Source: Deinococcus aetherius
Lineage (GTDB): Bacteria; Deinococcota; Deinococci; Deinococcales; Deinococcaceae
Direction of reading: 5' to 3'
Assembly: GCF_025997855.1 (NCBI RefSeq)
Contig: NZ_AP026560.1
Coordinates: 2,196,001 to 2,260,000 of the forward strand
Length of the DNA stretch: 64,000 nt
Part shown: piece after piece, positions 11,686-24,007 of the stretch
Position numbering within the stretch: position 1 is the first letter of the stretch
Layout: each line of letters starts with the position of its first letter
The notes under the pieces: model-generated
Told to the model about the DNA's origin: nothing
The model's input: only the letters and a program-made list of their open reading frames with translations
The model's database searches: none
Position numbers and translations under genes: made by a program

Positions 11686-11994
11686 TCAGCGGGGCGGCAC
11701 CGACCCGATGGGAATGTCCGCGTCCGGGAACGAGGCCACCAGCTTCAACTCTCCCCCCAGGGCCTCGATGTACTCCCGCAGGGTGCTCAGGTACATGTCC
11801 TCCCGCCGTTCCAATTTCGACACCGCCGCCTGCTGGGTATCCATCGCCTGCGCCACCTCCACCTGCGTTTTCGACCGGGCCTGACGCAGCTCGGCCAGTT
11901 GCAACTGCACCAGCATCCCCTCCGCCTTTGCGGCGGCGCGGGCTTGCTGTTCCGGCGTCATCTTTGCCCGCAGGTCACTCCACTTCTTCGCCAT
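11686..11994 (-). CDS. XRE-family antitoxin (HigA-like)
   Basis: 102 residues with a helix-turn-helix at about 36-85 (LAELRQARSKTQVEVAQAM, then TQQAAVSKLERREDMYLSTL and EYIEALGGEL), typical of HigA/XRE antitoxins that neutralise a RelE/HigB-type RNase and repress their own promoter. It overlaps the 3' end of the upstream toxin gene by 20 bp, the toxin-first order of higBA systems. The long helical N-terminus (about 30 residues rich in Ala, Lys and Glu) is the likely toxin-binding part. Confidence 0.85.
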   Translation of the reverse strand: MAKKWSDLRAKMTPEQQARAAAKAEGMLVQLQLAELRQARSKTQVEVAQAMDTQQAAVSKLERREDMYLSTLREYIEALGGELKLVASFPDADIPIGSVPPR

Positions 11995-12349
11995 GCTGGC
12001 CCTCCTTGTTCAGGGTGTCGAGATGCACGTCGTACAGGCTATCGGCCAGGGGAACGAACACCTCGTACCAGCGGTCATTCCCGGTCTTGTCGCCCCCGAT
12101 GAGCAGGATGGCGCTGCGGCGGGGGTCGAAGGCGTACAGGATGCGGTAGGGACGGCCCTGGTGTTGGATACGAAGTTCACGCATATGGGCGTGTCGAGAG
12201 CCGTGAATGCCGGAAGTATGAGGAAAGCCGAGGTGGGGGCCACGCGCTTCGAGGAGACGGACGGCGGCGTCGATGGATTCCTGCTCGGCCTCAATCAAGG
12301 TTTCCCACCAGGCCCCGAGTTCATCGGTGTACTCGACTTCCCACGTCAA
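11975..12349 (-). CDS. RelE/HigB-type toxin
   Basis: Predicted ribosome-dependent mRNA interferase of the HigB/RelE superfamily. Key features are WEVEYTDELGAWWETLIEAE (N-terminal strand and helix), LLEARGPHLGFPHT, MRELRIQHQGRPYRILYAFD (central strands with the conserved Arg) and LLIGGDKTGNDRWYEVFVP. I place the start at a TTG (12349, 124 aa), which gives the usual family length; no ATG exists nearby, and a TTG at 12382 is an alternative. Further upstream the frame runs antisense through an integrase remnant and is not genuine. Overlaps its antitoxin by 20 bp. Confidence 0.82.
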   Translation of the reverse strand: MTWEVEYTDELGAWWETLIEAEQESIDAAVRLLEARGPHLGFPHTSGIHGSRHAHMRELRIQHQGRPYRILYAFDPRRSAILLIGGDKTGNDRWYEVFVPLADSLYDVHLDTLNKEGQHGEEVE

Positions 12350-12410
12350 GGTCGGTATTCCTTCAACGGCATATGCCTCCAAGGGAATAGTAACACCGTT
12401 TCTCCACCGA

Positions 12411-12590
12411 CGCCATACCCACGCGAGCCTCTTGGCTTTTCGGGGAGTGGCCCCGAAGGTCATCGAGGACCGGCTGGGGCATACGAACGTGGGGTTCACC
12501 ATGCAGGTGTACACGCACCTGTACGACGAGCAGCGCCGGGAGGCTGCGCCCTGCCTCGCAGAACTGATCCAGCGCGACAAGGCAAGCTGA
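12411..12590 (+). pseudogene. C-terminal remnant of a tyrosine recombinase (phage-type integrase)
   Basis: About 59 residues remain: RHTHASLLAFRGVAP with catalytic Arg/His, then KVIEDRLGHTNVGFT with the LGH box, and YTHLYDEQRREAA with the catalytic Tyr. Upstream the frame loses all similarity because it runs through the antisense of the HigB-like toxin, so the N-terminal catalytic part and core-binding domain are gone. It ends at a normal stop. It marks the region as a former integrating element. Confidence 0.82.
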
Positions 12591-12650
12591 GCAGGCATCA
12601 GTGGGGTAACACCGTAGCTCTCCTAAAGGAGTGGTGCTCTAGCAACGGCA

Positions 12651-12676
12651 GCCGCCCCAAGTCTTGAAGGGGCGGC
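12651..12676. terminator. GC-rich hairpin between integrase remnant and immunity gene
   Basis: GCCGCCCC (12651-12658) and GGGGCGGC (12669-12676) form a perfect 8-bp stem around a 10-nt loop. The tail on the plus side (TGGGTCAGCTTGTCTTTC) is only weakly T-rich, so termination is likely but not certain. Confidence 0.55.
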
Positions 12677-12765
12677 TGGGTCAGCTTGTCTTTCTCAGGT
12701 GACATTAGTAGTGGTCAGTAGTCAGAACGCGGGCAGTTAAAATGGATTTGTGGAAAACTAAGTGT

Positions 12766-13314
12766 TTAGGGGGCTCCAATTTGACCCGTCAATTCCCAAT
12801 ACACCTCTATATCGACTTCTTCCATATTGTCTAGCTCGGTCGAACCTCCTAGAGCAAGTGGTATGGTGTAGCCAATACACCTAGACGCGTCTTTGAGAGG
12901 CAGACCGCTCTCCGTCCACTTATCATACTCGCCCAGTCTAAGAACGCCTTCCCCTTGGCTCGTAAGAGTATTCCCATGAAATTCAATCAAGTTCTGTTGC
13001 GTGTTCAAAACCTCCTGTGAGTTGACATCGAAGTATAGAATCAAAGGATGCCCATCCATCATTCTTGATGTGTCGGCTGCATAAATATTTCCAAGCCAGT
13101 CATGTCCTATAGCAGTAATATATCCCTTAAAATTTGGAGCTAGAAGTAGACAGAGTTCAGTACACTTGCTTGACATCAATCTATTAAGAATGAAGTAGGC
13201 ACCGTCGTATAATGAGTTTCCACCAATTAAATCAACAAGCTCATCTGTCGACGCCGGAGACTTATTTAACTGCTTTGCACTGCTTTGATTCAGCATTTTA
13301 AGGAACTCTAACAT
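12766..13314 (-). CDS. putative immunity protein (DUF1851/Tdi1-like) of a polymorphic toxin
   Basis: 182 residues, markedly lower in GC than the surroundings. The segment YITAIGHDWLGNIYAADTSR, followed by LILYFDVNSQEVLNTQQNLIEFHGNTL, resembles the DUF1851 region found in Tdi1-type immunity proteins. The ATG is preceded by AGGTGA with 6 nt spacing, and that TGA is also the stop of the upstream toxin reading frame, so the two were translationally coupled. The frame is intact while the toxin is ruined. The family call is by pattern only; the immunity role rests mainly on the adjacent toxin. Confidence 0.7.
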   Translation of the reverse strand: MLEFLKMLNQSSAKQLNKSPASTDELVDLIGGNSLYDGAYFILNRLMSSKCTELCLLLAPNFKGYITAIGHDWLGNIYAADTSRMMDGHPLILYFDVNSQEVLNTQQNLIEFHGNTLTSQGEGVLRLGEYDKWTESGLPLKDASRCIGYTIPLALGGSTELDNMEEVDIEVYWELTGQIGAP

Positions 13315-13371
13315 ACAGTATCACCTGGGTCTGATTGTGCAGGATGTGAACTGATCGCCGGGCTTCATATT

Positions 13372-14248
<877 letters not shown>

Positions 14249-14602
14249 ATATTATTTTATTTATTTGGTTCTGAATTTGCCGTCCCAAACTACGATTGAC
14301 ACTAGCGTCAAGTATATTATAGTTCATTATGTCGTCTATGTCCCCGAGCTGCAAATCAACAACATGATCGACGTCCTTTCCGGCTGGCGCTGGCCCATAG
14401 ACCTTTGTCCAAGTTGCACGCTGTTGATTTGTCCTGGTAGGAACAGCCGTGACCGTAGGGGGGGCTGCATTCAATGCTTTCACTTTGGCATCAACTTCAG
14501 CCTTCTGCGCCGCCGTTCATCCTGATTTATGTTTCAAGTCACAGTTAGTATTATGCACCAACCAGCCATCATTCCTGACGTAGTAGTGTGGGCCTCACTG
14601 AC

Positions 14603-14619
14603 GGTGAGATTGAACATCT
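14603..14619 (+). repeat. right copy of the 17-bp direct repeat bounding the accessory island
   Basis: GGTGAGATTGAACATCT, 16 of 17 identical to 11544-11560 in the same orientation. On the minus strand it encodes the MFNLT part of the Hint remnant, so it may be a recombination footprint rather than a dedicated att site. GTGAGAT and ATCTCAC also make it a small hairpin. Confidence 0.6.
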
Positions 14620-14707
14620 CACGGTGAAAAAGGGGCTTTCAAGCAGGCGAGGTCAGTAGAAGGAAGTTGGGGGTGAGGACGTGGCTCGGGCGCCACCCTC
14701 CCGCTAG

Positions 14708-15892
<1,185 letters not shown>

Positions 15893-15982
15893 GCCGACCA
15901 TCGTAACGGCGCGGCCGAGCGTGAAGGACGGCTCGTCTGGAACCGGCACTGCCCCGCCTTCCCCGTCATAGGCTGGGGGCAC

Positions 15983-17332
<1,350 letters not shown>

Positions 17333-17344
17333 GGGCCGCCGTCC

Positions 17345-17983
17345 TTACCCCACCCGCAACTCGTCCCCGCCCGGCCCTGCCCGGTCGGCGAGCAGCGCGG
17401 CGGCGACGGCTCCCGGGGCGAGGGCACCGCGAGGAGGGCGGCCCACCTGCGTCCAGAGGGGCGTGTCCACGGCGGGCGGCAGCACGAGGGTCAACGTCTT
17501 GCCGCGCGTTTCCAGCCGGGCGACTTCCAGCGCGCGGGCGACGGCGGCCTTGCTCGCGGCGTACTGGGAGAAACCGCGAGCGGTGACGAGTTCGGGCCGG
17601 GCGCCGATCACGTACAGCCGCCCGCCCGGTGCCAGACGCGGCAGGCCGTACTTGAGCGTCCACAGGACCCCGAAGTAGTTCGCGTTCCACACCGAGCGCA
17701 CCCGCGCCGCGTCCGCCTCGGCGAGGAGGTGGGGCAGGGCGGCGCCCGCCGCGTAGATGACGGTTTCCAACTCCCCCAGTCCCTCGAACAGGGCGCGGAG
17801 GTGGCTCTCGAACCCCACGTCGAGCGGGTGCGCGCCCGCTTCCAGCTCGGCGGCGAGGGCCTGGAGTTTTTCCGCGTTCCGTCCTGCCAGCGTGAGGGGG
17901 GACGAAGCCGCGAAGCTCCGCGCGACCGCCGACCCGATGCCGCCCGTTGCCCCTATCACCAGCGTGCCGCCCTGTGTCGTCAT
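17345..17983 (-). CDS. short-chain dehydrogenase/reductase
   Basis: 212 residues. The N-terminal nucleotide-binding motif is VIGATGGIGSAVARSFA, the structural YAAGAALP replaces the common NNAG, and the catalytic YxxxK is YAASKAAVARAL (about 150) with a preceding VIGARPE region where the usual Ser is not obvious. It is a little shorter than typical SDRs (about 250). Cofactor and substrate unknown. Convergent with the upstream flavoprotein gene, with only 12 bp between stops. Confidence 0.85.
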   Translation of the reverse strand: MTTQGGTLVIGATGGIGSAVARSFAASSPLTLAGRNAEKLQALAAELEAGAHPLDVGFESHLRALFEGLGELETVIYAAGAALPHLLAEADAARVRSVWNANYFGVLWTLKYGLPRLAPGGRLYVIGARPELVTARGFSQYAASKAAVARALEVARLETRGKTLTLVLPPAVDTPLWTQVGRPPRGALAPGAVAAALLADRAGPGGDELRVG

Positions 17984-18451
17984 GGGCTCAGTGCAACATG
18001 GGGAGCAGGGCGGGGCTGTAGGGAGGGATGCAGAGGGGACAGGGGGAGCCTTCCGCTGCGCTCGGCAAGGGCAAAGGGGCAGCGCGAATGATCGGGGCTT
18101 TCGGAACGCAATGGTTGATCCTGTCGCCTTCCGTCAACGGGCCCACCCGGAACGCCGCGCGAGCAGGGCGGGGTCGTGGGCCAGGACCGTTCAGTCAAGG
18201 ATACGGGCAGGGCGTCCGAGTTTGCGTTTTGACAGAGAGCTGGAGCACTCGCGCTCTTGGCTCCTCCTCCCCTGTGGGGGACTGGTACGGCTCTCACCGC
18301 GAGAGGTTGGGAGGGGACGTTTGACCAACGCCATCGCCGAGAAGAGGCTTTCTCCCCCTTCAGTAGTGGGGATTCAGAGACTTGCGGGGCGGAGGCCGGG
18401 TGTCAGCCACGCTCGCCCCTTCGACGCTCCCCACTGACCTCCCACCCAGCC
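17984..18451. other. gene-free stretch with dispersed repeat
   Basis: No coding frame is supported. It contains the GC-rich dispersed repeat at 18261-18318; no convincing promoter or RNA gene was seen in the rest. Confidence 0.6.
18261..18318 (+). repeat. GC-rich dispersed intergenic repeat, copy 2
   Basis: CTCCTCCTCCCCTGTGGGGG, then ACTGGTACGGCTCTCACCGC and GAGAGGTTGGGAGGGGAC. It aligns with copy 3 over about 50 bp with few mismatches and with the reverse complement of copy 1. Confidence 0.7.
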
Positions 18452-19729
18452 TCAGACCGGCGTGCCGCTCCCTCCCAGCGCCTCCTCGATCTTGCCCAGG
18501 CGGCGCGTCGCGGGGTCGAGGGCGGTGACGAGCGCGGCTCCCAGGGCAATCGCGCAGGCGGCGGCGTGCGTGGCGAGGGTGTCCAGCGGCACGAAGGCGA
18601 GGGTGAGGCTGGCGGCGGCGGCGACCCCGATGGCGACCGCGCTCAGGTCGGGGAATCCGCGCCCGGCGACGCGCAGGGCGTTCCAGCGCAAGAAGAGCAG
18701 GGTGAGATTGGCGCCGACGAGCGGCCACGCGACGAGCTGACGGTTGACCATGTCGCGGGCACCGCTCTCGTCGGAGATGCCGTGCCCCAGCCCGACGGCG
18801 AGCATGACCACGCTGAGGGTGAAGGGCAGGTGGCCATAGAGCCACGCGAGGAGGGACCCCACCCTTCCGGCCCGGTGTGCCGCGAGCACGGGCAGGGCGC
18901 GGGCCTGATCGAAGTACAGCCGCCACAGCCCCACGGCGGTCACCAGGGCGAGGAGGGCGGGGACCTGCTCGGACCAGCGCAGTTCCTGCTGGCGCCCACC
19001 CGTCACGACCTCGGTCACGATGCCGCCCAGCGCGATGATCTGGAGCAGGCCCACCCGCTCGGGCAGGTGCTCCTGGTGGGGAAGCGCCCGGCCGTAGCGG
19101 TCGCGGATCAGCAGGGGCGTGAGCACGTCGATGGCGAGCGCCACCCCCCAGGCGAGGAGTTCGGCGGTGCCGCCCAGCAGGGCGCTGCCGAGCCAGATCA
19201 GCGCCGCCGCGCCGTACCCCGTCGCCGTTGGGCGCGCAAAGGCCGCCGTCTCGGGGTGTGTTCGCAGGGTGGAGAGGTACATGACCACCAGCGTCAGCCG
19301 GTTCGCCGCGTAGGCGAGGGAGAAGGCCGCGCCCGTCTGGTCGAGGTCGCCGCGCAGGGTGAGGCTGATCGCACCCAGCGTGACGAGCTGCACCAGGGTG
19401 CCCCAGCGGTAGGCGCGGCTGTCGTTGCCGTAGCGCCCCGCGAAGGTCGTGTTCCCCGCCCAGGCCCACCACACCGCCACGAACAGCAGCATGAAGATGC
19501 CCAGGTTGCCCCAGGTGGGCGCGTCGCCCAGCCGCTTGGCAAGCTGGTCGAAGGCGGTCACGAAGATCAGGTCGAAAAACAGTTCCAGCCAGGTCACCCG
19601 CTGCTCGGGGGGACTCTGGGCCTCCCCGCCGGAGTCGGGCGACCCCCCGGTCTCGAACCCCGAGGCGCCGCTCGGCGTGCCGTCCTCGATGTTGATGCTT
19701 TCCGGCTGGCCGTGCGGCGCGGGCGTCAC
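18452..19729 (-). CDS. low-temperature-requirement A (LtrA)-like membrane protein
   Basis: 425 residues. After a polar N-terminal tail of about 45 residues comes VTWLELFFDLIFVTAFDQLA, the diagnostic first helix of the LtrA family, then about ten further membrane segments (for example LGIFMLLFVAVWWAWAGNT and LVQLVTLGAISLTLRG). LtrA was linked to growth in the cold in Listeria; the molecular role is unknown. Its start overlaps the ruvA stop by 4 bp, so it is probably translated from the ruvA mRNA. Confidence 0.86.
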   Translation of the reverse strand: MTPAPHGQPESINIEDGTPSGASGFETGGSPDSGGEAQSPPEQRVTWLELFFDLIFVTAFDQLAKRLGDAPTWGNLGIFMLLFVAVWWAWAGNTTFAGRYGNDSRAYRWGTLVQLVTLGAISLTLRGDLDQTGAAFSLAYAANRLTLVVMYLSTLRTHPETAAFARPTATGYGAAALIWLGSALLGGTAELLAWGVALAIDVLTPLLIRDRYGRALPHQEHLPERVGLLQIIALGGIVTEVVTGGRQQELRWSEQVPALLALVTAVGLWRLYFDQARALPVLAAHRAGRVGSLLAWLYGHLPFTLSVVMLAVGLGHGISDESGARDMVNRQLVAWPLVGANLTLLFLRWNALRVAGRGFPDLSAVAIGVAAAASLTLAFVPLDTLATHAAACAIALGAALVTALDPATRRLGKIEEALGGSGTPV

Positions 19730-20325
19730 CGCAGCCTCCCCAGCCCCTTGCGGATCAGCGCGTCGGCGCTCTGAGCGGGGTCGGCGGCGAGGAGTTCGGC
19801 GACCACGCTCCGCACCTGCCCCTCACGGAAGCCCAGCGCGAGCAGGGCCTCGATGGCGTCGCGGCCCGCCGTGCTCGTGACCGGGGCCGCCCCCTTGCCG
19901 CCGGGCGTGGTCGGCGCGGCGAGGTGGTCGGGCACCTTGTTCTGGAGTTCGAGGACGAGACGCTCGGCGGTCCTCTTGCCCACCCCCGAGACGCTGGAGA
20001 GCAGCTTCACGTCGCCCGTCAGGAGGCCCTGGGCGATGGCGCTCACGGGCATCGCGGAGAGCAGGGCGAGGCCGAGCTTGGGGCCCACACCGCTCACGCC
20101 TGTCAGCAGGTCGAAGAGGCGCAGGCTGTCGGCGTCACTGAAGCCGAAGAGGAGTTGAGCGTCCTCGCGGATGACGTGCCGGATATTCAACTCCGCCGGG
20201 GCCTCCACCGCCAGTTTTCCCAGGGTCGAGGCCGGGCAGAAGACCTCGTAGCCCACCCCCCCGGCGACGATCACGGCGCTGGAGTCGCGCACCTCGCGCA
20301 CCACGCCACTCAGGTAAGCAATCAC
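19726..20325 (-). CDS. ruvA: Holliday junction branch migration protein RuvA
   Basis: 199 residues, normal length. Domain I (MIAYLSGVVREVRDSSAVIVAGGVGYEV) is the OB fold, domain II has the two helix-hairpin-helix motifs (LLTGVSGVGPKLGLALLS and LLSSVSGVGKRTAERLVLEL) that grip the junction, and domain III is the C-terminal RuvB-binding helix bundle (DAIEALLALGFREGQ). Works with RuvB and RuvC in recombinational repair. TACAAT ends 7 nt before its GTG start, a clear leaderless promoter. The 3' end overlaps the ltrA-like gene. Confidence 0.97.
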   Translation of the reverse strand: MIAYLSGVVREVRDSSAVIVAGGVGYEVFCPASTLGKLAVEAPAELNIRHVIREDAQLLFGFSDADSLRLFDLLTGVSGVGPKLGLALLSAMPVSAIAQGLLTGDVKLLSSVSGVGKRTAERLVLELQNKVPDHLAAPTTPGGKGAAPVTSTAGRDAIEALLALGFREGQVRSVVAELLAADPAQSADALIRKGLGRLR

Positions 20326-20435
20326 GCCCGCGATTGTAGGGGGCGGTCGGGGGCGAGAACGGGGGAAAGGTGACCCACCCGCCCACGTGCAGGAAGCATG
20401 AAAGCCGCCCTTGCCTCCCCTCCGCGAGGATGCCG

Positions 20436-20464
20436 ATGACAGGTCCCCGCCCGGCGGTTACACT
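20436..20464 (+). promoter_or_regulatory. promoter of the metG leader
   Basis: ATGACA (20436-20441, five of six to TTGACA), a 17-bp spacer and TACACT (20459-20464). The ATG of the leader ORF is 6 nt after the -10, so the leader is probably translated from a leaderless mRNA. Confidence 0.75.
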
Positions 20465-20470
20465 GCCTCC

Positions 20471-20524
20471 ATGACCGTCACCCGCGAGCAGACCATGCCC
20501 ATGCGAATGCCCCCGCGCTCCTGA
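20471..20524 (+). CDS. putative Met-rich leader peptide of metG
   Basis: A 17-residue ORF, MTVTREQTMPMRMPPRS, with Met at 1, 9, 11 and 13. It begins 6 nt after a good -10 box and ends 21 nt before a strong terminator-type hairpin, about 180 nt upstream of the methionyl-tRNA synthetase start. Three Met codons in five positions just before the hairpin are what a ribosome-mediated attenuator sensing charged tRNA-Met would need. The function is inferred from this layout; no homologue is known to me. Confidence 0.6.
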   Translation: MTVTREQTMPMRMPPRS

Positions 20525-20545
20525 CGTGCTGTGTTGTAGAGGCAT

Positions 20546-20590
20546 GGGGAGGGGCGGGGTGCGAAGGCGAGCATCCCGCCCCTCCCCTTT
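20546..20590 (+). terminator. attenuator-like hairpin between leader ORF and metG
   Basis: GGGGAGGGGCGGGGTGC (20546-20562) pairs with GCATCCCGCCCCTCCCC (20571-20587) over 17 bp with one G-U pair and an 8-nt loop, followed by TTT. CCCCCGC just after the leader's last Met codon can alternatively pair with GCGGGG in the 5' arm, offering an antiterminator. Confidence 0.75.
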
Positions 20591-20701
20591 CCTCCAGGCG
20601 CGGCCCTTTTGAGATAGGCGGAAGAGTTTTGCGTATCTTGAAACGGTTGCCTGACCCCTTCTCTCATCAGGAAGCGGTGGTCAGGCGGGGAGAAGTGGCA
20701 C

Positions 20702-22696
20702 ATGACGAGACAGCCCGAGCGAGAGTTCTTCATCACCACGGCCATTGACTACCTGACCGGCCCACCACACGTGGGACATGTTTACGAGAAGGTTCTGGCC
20801 GACGCCCTGGCGCGCTACCACCGCCTCGCCGGGTACGACGTGACCTTCCTGACGGGGACCGACGAACACGGCGAGCGGATCGTCAAGCTCGCCGCCAAGG
20901 CAGGCGTCACTCCGCAGGCTTTCGCGGACGATCTCAGCGACAACGCCTTTCGGAGCCTGTGGGACCGCCTGGAGATCAGCTACGACGACTTCATCCGCAC
21001 GACGGAGGGCCGCCACAAGCGGTACGTGCAGGAGGTCTTGCAGCGGGTGTACGACGCGGGCGACATCTACTTCGCCGAGTACGAGGGCCTGTACTCGGTC
21101 GGGGCAGAGCGGTACGTGACCGAGAAGGAACTCGTCGAGGGCGGTGACGGCGTGCGGCGCTACCCCGGTGACAAGGACCCGCCCGAGCCCCGGCGCGAGG
21201 CGAACTACTTCTTCCGCATGGAGAAGTACCAGGCGTGGCTCCTGGGGCACATCCAGAAGCACCCCGAGTTCATCCAGCCCGCCGGGTACCGCAACGAGGT
21301 GCTGGAGATGCTGAAGGAGCCCATCGGCGACCTGAGTATTTCCCGTCCTAAGAGCCGCGTACCGTGGGGCATCGAGCTTCCCTGGGACCCCGACCACGTC
21401 ACCTACGTGTGGTTCGACGCCCTGCTGAACTACGTCTCCGGGCCCGTCAGCCGGGGGATGGGCGAGGACACTATCGGCATCGCGTGGCACGTCATCGGCA
21501 AGGACATCCTCAAGCCACACGCGGTCTTCTGGCCGACGATGCTGCGGGCGGCGGGGCTGCCCCTCTACCGCAAACTCGTCGTCCACAGCCACATCCTCGC
21601 CGAGGACGGGCGCAAGATGGGCAAGTCGCTGGGCAACGCGATTGACCCCGAGCAACTCGTGGCCGACTACCCGGTGGACGCGATCCGCTACACCCTGCTG
21701 CGGGAGGCGTCCCTGAGCGCAGACAGCCCCTACGGCGAGGGCATCCTGGTCTCCCGGCTGAACTCCGACCTGGCGAACGACCTGGGCAACCTGCTCTCGC
21801 GCACGATCAGCATGATTCAGAGGTACCGGGGCGGCGTGATCCCGCAGGCGCACGACCTGACCGAACGCGAGCACGAGATCGAGGCGGCGGCGCTGGCCCT
21901 GCCCGGCGAGGTGATGAGGCTGGTGCGCGACCTGAAGGTGAACATGGCAATCGAGACGGCCATGAACTTCGTGCGCGACCTCAACCGCTACATCGCCGAG
22001 AGTGCGCCCTGGAACCTCGCCAAGTCGGAGGAGACGGCCCGGCGCCTGGACACCGTGCTCTACACCGCCGCCGAGGGGCTGCGGGTGGCGAGCGTGGCGC
22101 TGGAGGCGGTCATCCCCGGCAAGGCCCGGGAGCTGCGCGGGCAACTCGGCCTTGGCGGGCAGTCCTACGCCCTCACGGGTGCCTGGGGCCTGACCCCCGC
22201 CGGAACGCGCGTCGTCGGCGGCCCGATCCTCTTCCCCAAACCCGAGCCGAGGGAGAAGGACGAGGCCGCGCCCCCCGCACCCGCGCCCAAGAAAGGGAAG
22301 AAACCCGTGACCCAGACGAACGAGAAGCCCCAGCCCGCCACGCCCAGCCCCACTCCCGCCGCCCCCGAACCCGTCATCTCCATCGAGGACTTCGCCCGGG
22401 TGGACCTGCGGATCGCCGAGGTGATCAATGCCGAGGCCGTCGAGAAGGCCGACAAGCTCCTCAAGCTCACCGTGCGGCTGGGCGAGGAGACGCGCACGGT
22501 GGTCAGCGGCATCCGCAAGTGGTTCGCGCCCGAAGACCTCGTGGGCCGCCGGGTGATCCTCGTCGCCAACCTCAAGCCCGCCAAATTGCGCGGCATCGAG
22601 AGCCAGGGCATGATCCTCGCCGCCGAGGACGAGCACGGCAACCTCGATCTGGTGGGCACGCGGCTCGACCTGCCGACCGGGACGAAGGTGCGCTAG
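20702..22696 (+). CDS. metG: methionyl-tRNA synthetase
   Basis: 664 residues; charges tRNA-Met. The class I catalytic domain has [20 protein letters not shown] (HIGH region, here HVGH) and [10 protein letters not shown] (KMSKS loop). The connective domain around [11 protein letters not shown] lacks the four-Cys zinc knuckle, so it is a zinc-free type. A Pro/Ala/Lys-rich linker (about 520-560) joins a C-terminal Trbp111/EMAP-type tRNA-binding domain ([16 protein letters not shown] to the end) that dimerises the enzyme. GGGGAG about 10 nt before the ATG serves as ribosome-binding site. A leader ORF and hairpin precede it. Confidence 0.97.
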   Translation: MTRQPEREFFITTAIDYLTGPPHVGHVYEKVLADALARYHRLAGYDVTFLTGTDEHGERIVKLAAKAGVTPQAFADDLSDNAFRSLWDRLEISYDDFIRTTEGRHKRYVQEVLQRVYDAGDIYFAEYEGLYSVGAERYVTEKELVEGGDGVRRYPGDKDPPEPRREANYFFRMEKYQAWLLGHIQKHPEFIQPAGYRNEVLEMLKEPIGDLSISRPKSRVPWGIELPWDPDHVTYVWFDALLNYVSGPVSRGMGEDTIGIAWHVIGKDILKPHAVFWPTMLRAAGLPLYRKLVVHSHILAEDGRKMGKSLGNAIDPEQLVADYPVDAIRYTLLREASLSADSPYGEGILVSRLNSDLANDLGNLLSRTISMIQRYRGGVIPQAHDLTEREHEIEAAALALPGEVMRLVRDLKVNMAIETAMNFVRDLNRYIAESAPWNLAKSEETARRLDTVLYTAAEGLRVASVALEAVIPGKARELRGQLGLGGQSYALTGAWGLTPAGTRVVGGPILFPKPEPREKDEAAPPAPAPKKGKKPVTQTNEKPQPATPSPTPAAPEPVISIEDFARVDLRIAEVINAEAVEKADKLLKLTVRLGEETRTVVSGIRKWFAPEDLVGRRVILVANLKPAKLRGIESQGMILAAEDEHGNLDLVGTRLDLPTGTKVR

Positions 22697-22710
22697 GAAG
22701 ACACGACGAG

Positions 22711-22745
22711 AGCGGCCTGCCGGGAAGAAAGGTGGGCCGCTTTTC
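22711..22745 (+). terminator. terminator of metG
   Basis: AGCGGCC (22711-22717) and GGCCGCT (22735-22741) form a perfect 7-bp stem with a 17-nt loop, followed by TTTT. Confidence 0.8.
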
Positions 22746-22785
22746 CGTCATCCCACGGCTTGAGAGCAGCCGACAGAATCAAATT

Positions 22786-22832
22786 TGTCACCCTGAGCAG
22801 AGCGAAGGGTCTCGCTCAGCCTGACAGCATTT
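22786..22832. repeat. palindromic GTCACCCTGAGC-type intergenic repeat
   Basis: TTGTCACCCTGAGC and GCTCAGCCTGACAGC form the imperfect arms around AGAGCGAAGGGTCTC. Sequences of this type (CCCTGAGC...GAAGGGTCT) recur between genes in many high-GC bacteria; related copies are at 7256 and 25384. Confidence 0.65.
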
Positions 22833-22846
22833 TTCTATCGAACGCC

Positions 22847-23467
22847 CTACAGGCTCACGTCCTGCACCAGGGCCTGGAACAGCCGCTCCCGGTACTCCTC
22901 CCCGCCGACCTCGTACACACCCAGGCGGGCGAGGTGCGGGTTCTGAATCTGCGCGTCGAGCAGCGAAAAGCCCCGCGCGTGCAGGTGCGCGGCGAGGTGG
23001 ACGAGGGCCGCCTTGCTCGCGTTCGGAAGGCGGTGAAACTTGCTCTCCGCGATGAAGGCGCCGCCGAGGGCGAGACCCAGCACGCCGCCCGCCAGTTCCC
23101 CGTCCCGCCACACCTCGAAGGAGTGGGCCAGCCCCGTCCCGTGCAGGTGGGTGTACATGTGCGCGAGGGGCGGGCTGATCCACTCGCCGTCACGCTCGGG
23201 CGAGCCGGGGAGGTGGCCCCGGCACCCCTCCACCACGTCGGGAAAGGCGGTGTCCACCCGCACCTCGAATCTATCCAGTTCCCGCCGCAGCCGCCGCGCG
23301 ACGTGCAGCCCCTCCTCCTCGGTGAGGGGCACGAGCGCCCGCCGCTCGACGGCGTACCACGCCACGCCGTGCCCGTTGTCCATCAGGAAGGCGCCCCCCG
23401 CGTACCCCCGCGCGACCTCGCGGGTCAGGGGGTCGGGGTGGTGGAGGAAGAAGCGGGCAGAGGGCAT
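22847..23467 (-). CDS. aat: leucyl/phenylalanyl-tRNA--protein transferase
   Basis: 206 residues. Adds Leu or Phe to the N-terminus of proteins bearing Lys or Arg, making them ClpS/ClpAP substrates (N-degron pathway). The recognisable blocks are GGAFLMDNGHGVAWYAVERRA, where most members have the WWSP..R motif in altered form, then YTHLHGTGLAHSFEVWRDGE, LGLALGGAFIAESKFHRLPNASKAALVHL and LLDAQIQNPHLARLG. The ATG directly abuts a heptamer hairpin repeat that fills the whole gap to the downstream thioesterase stop, so its promoter must lie in the repeat. Confidence 0.9.
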   Translation of the reverse strand: MPSARFFLHHPDPLTREVARGYAGGAFLMDNGHGVAWYAVERRALVPLTEEEGLHVARRLRRELDRFEVRVDTAFPDVVEGCRGHLPGSPERDGEWISPPLAHMYTHLHGTGLAHSFEVWRDGELAGGVLGLALGGAFIAESKFHRLPNASKAALVHLAAHLHARGFSLLDAQIQNPHLARLGVYEVGGEEYRERLFQALVQDVSL

Positions 23468-23470
23468 AAG

Positions 23471-23579
23471 GTGAGTGGGGAGTGGTTAGTGGTCAGTGGA
23501 GAAGGACAAAAACAGGACAGAGGAGCTGGGGGCGGGGAGGGAGAGGGACTTCACCCACTCACCACTTCCCACTGCCCAC

Positions 23580-23583
<4 letters not shown>
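23471..23583. repeat. heptamer-repeat hairpin, AGTGGNN type
   Basis: Left arm 23471-23504 reads GTGAGTGGGGAGTGGTTAGT and continues with AGTGG every 7 bp. The right arm 23549-23583 is its reverse complement with the same period (CCCACTCACCACTTCCCACT). The element spans exactly from the aat start codon to the thioesterase stop codon; the TAA of the thioesterase lies within the right arm. Confidence 0.85.
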
Positions 23584-23999
<416 letters not shown>

Positions 24000-24007
24000 G
24001 GGGAAGA

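Noticed and set aside
12350..12598. N-terminal extension of the HigB-like toxin
   Set aside because: This part is antisense to recognisable integrase sequence and gives a toxin twice the usual length.
20525..20701. T-box or S-box riboswitch before metG
   Set aside because: No T-box AGGGTGGNACCGCG core or SAM-riboswitch core is visible; the leader ORF explains the hairpin better.
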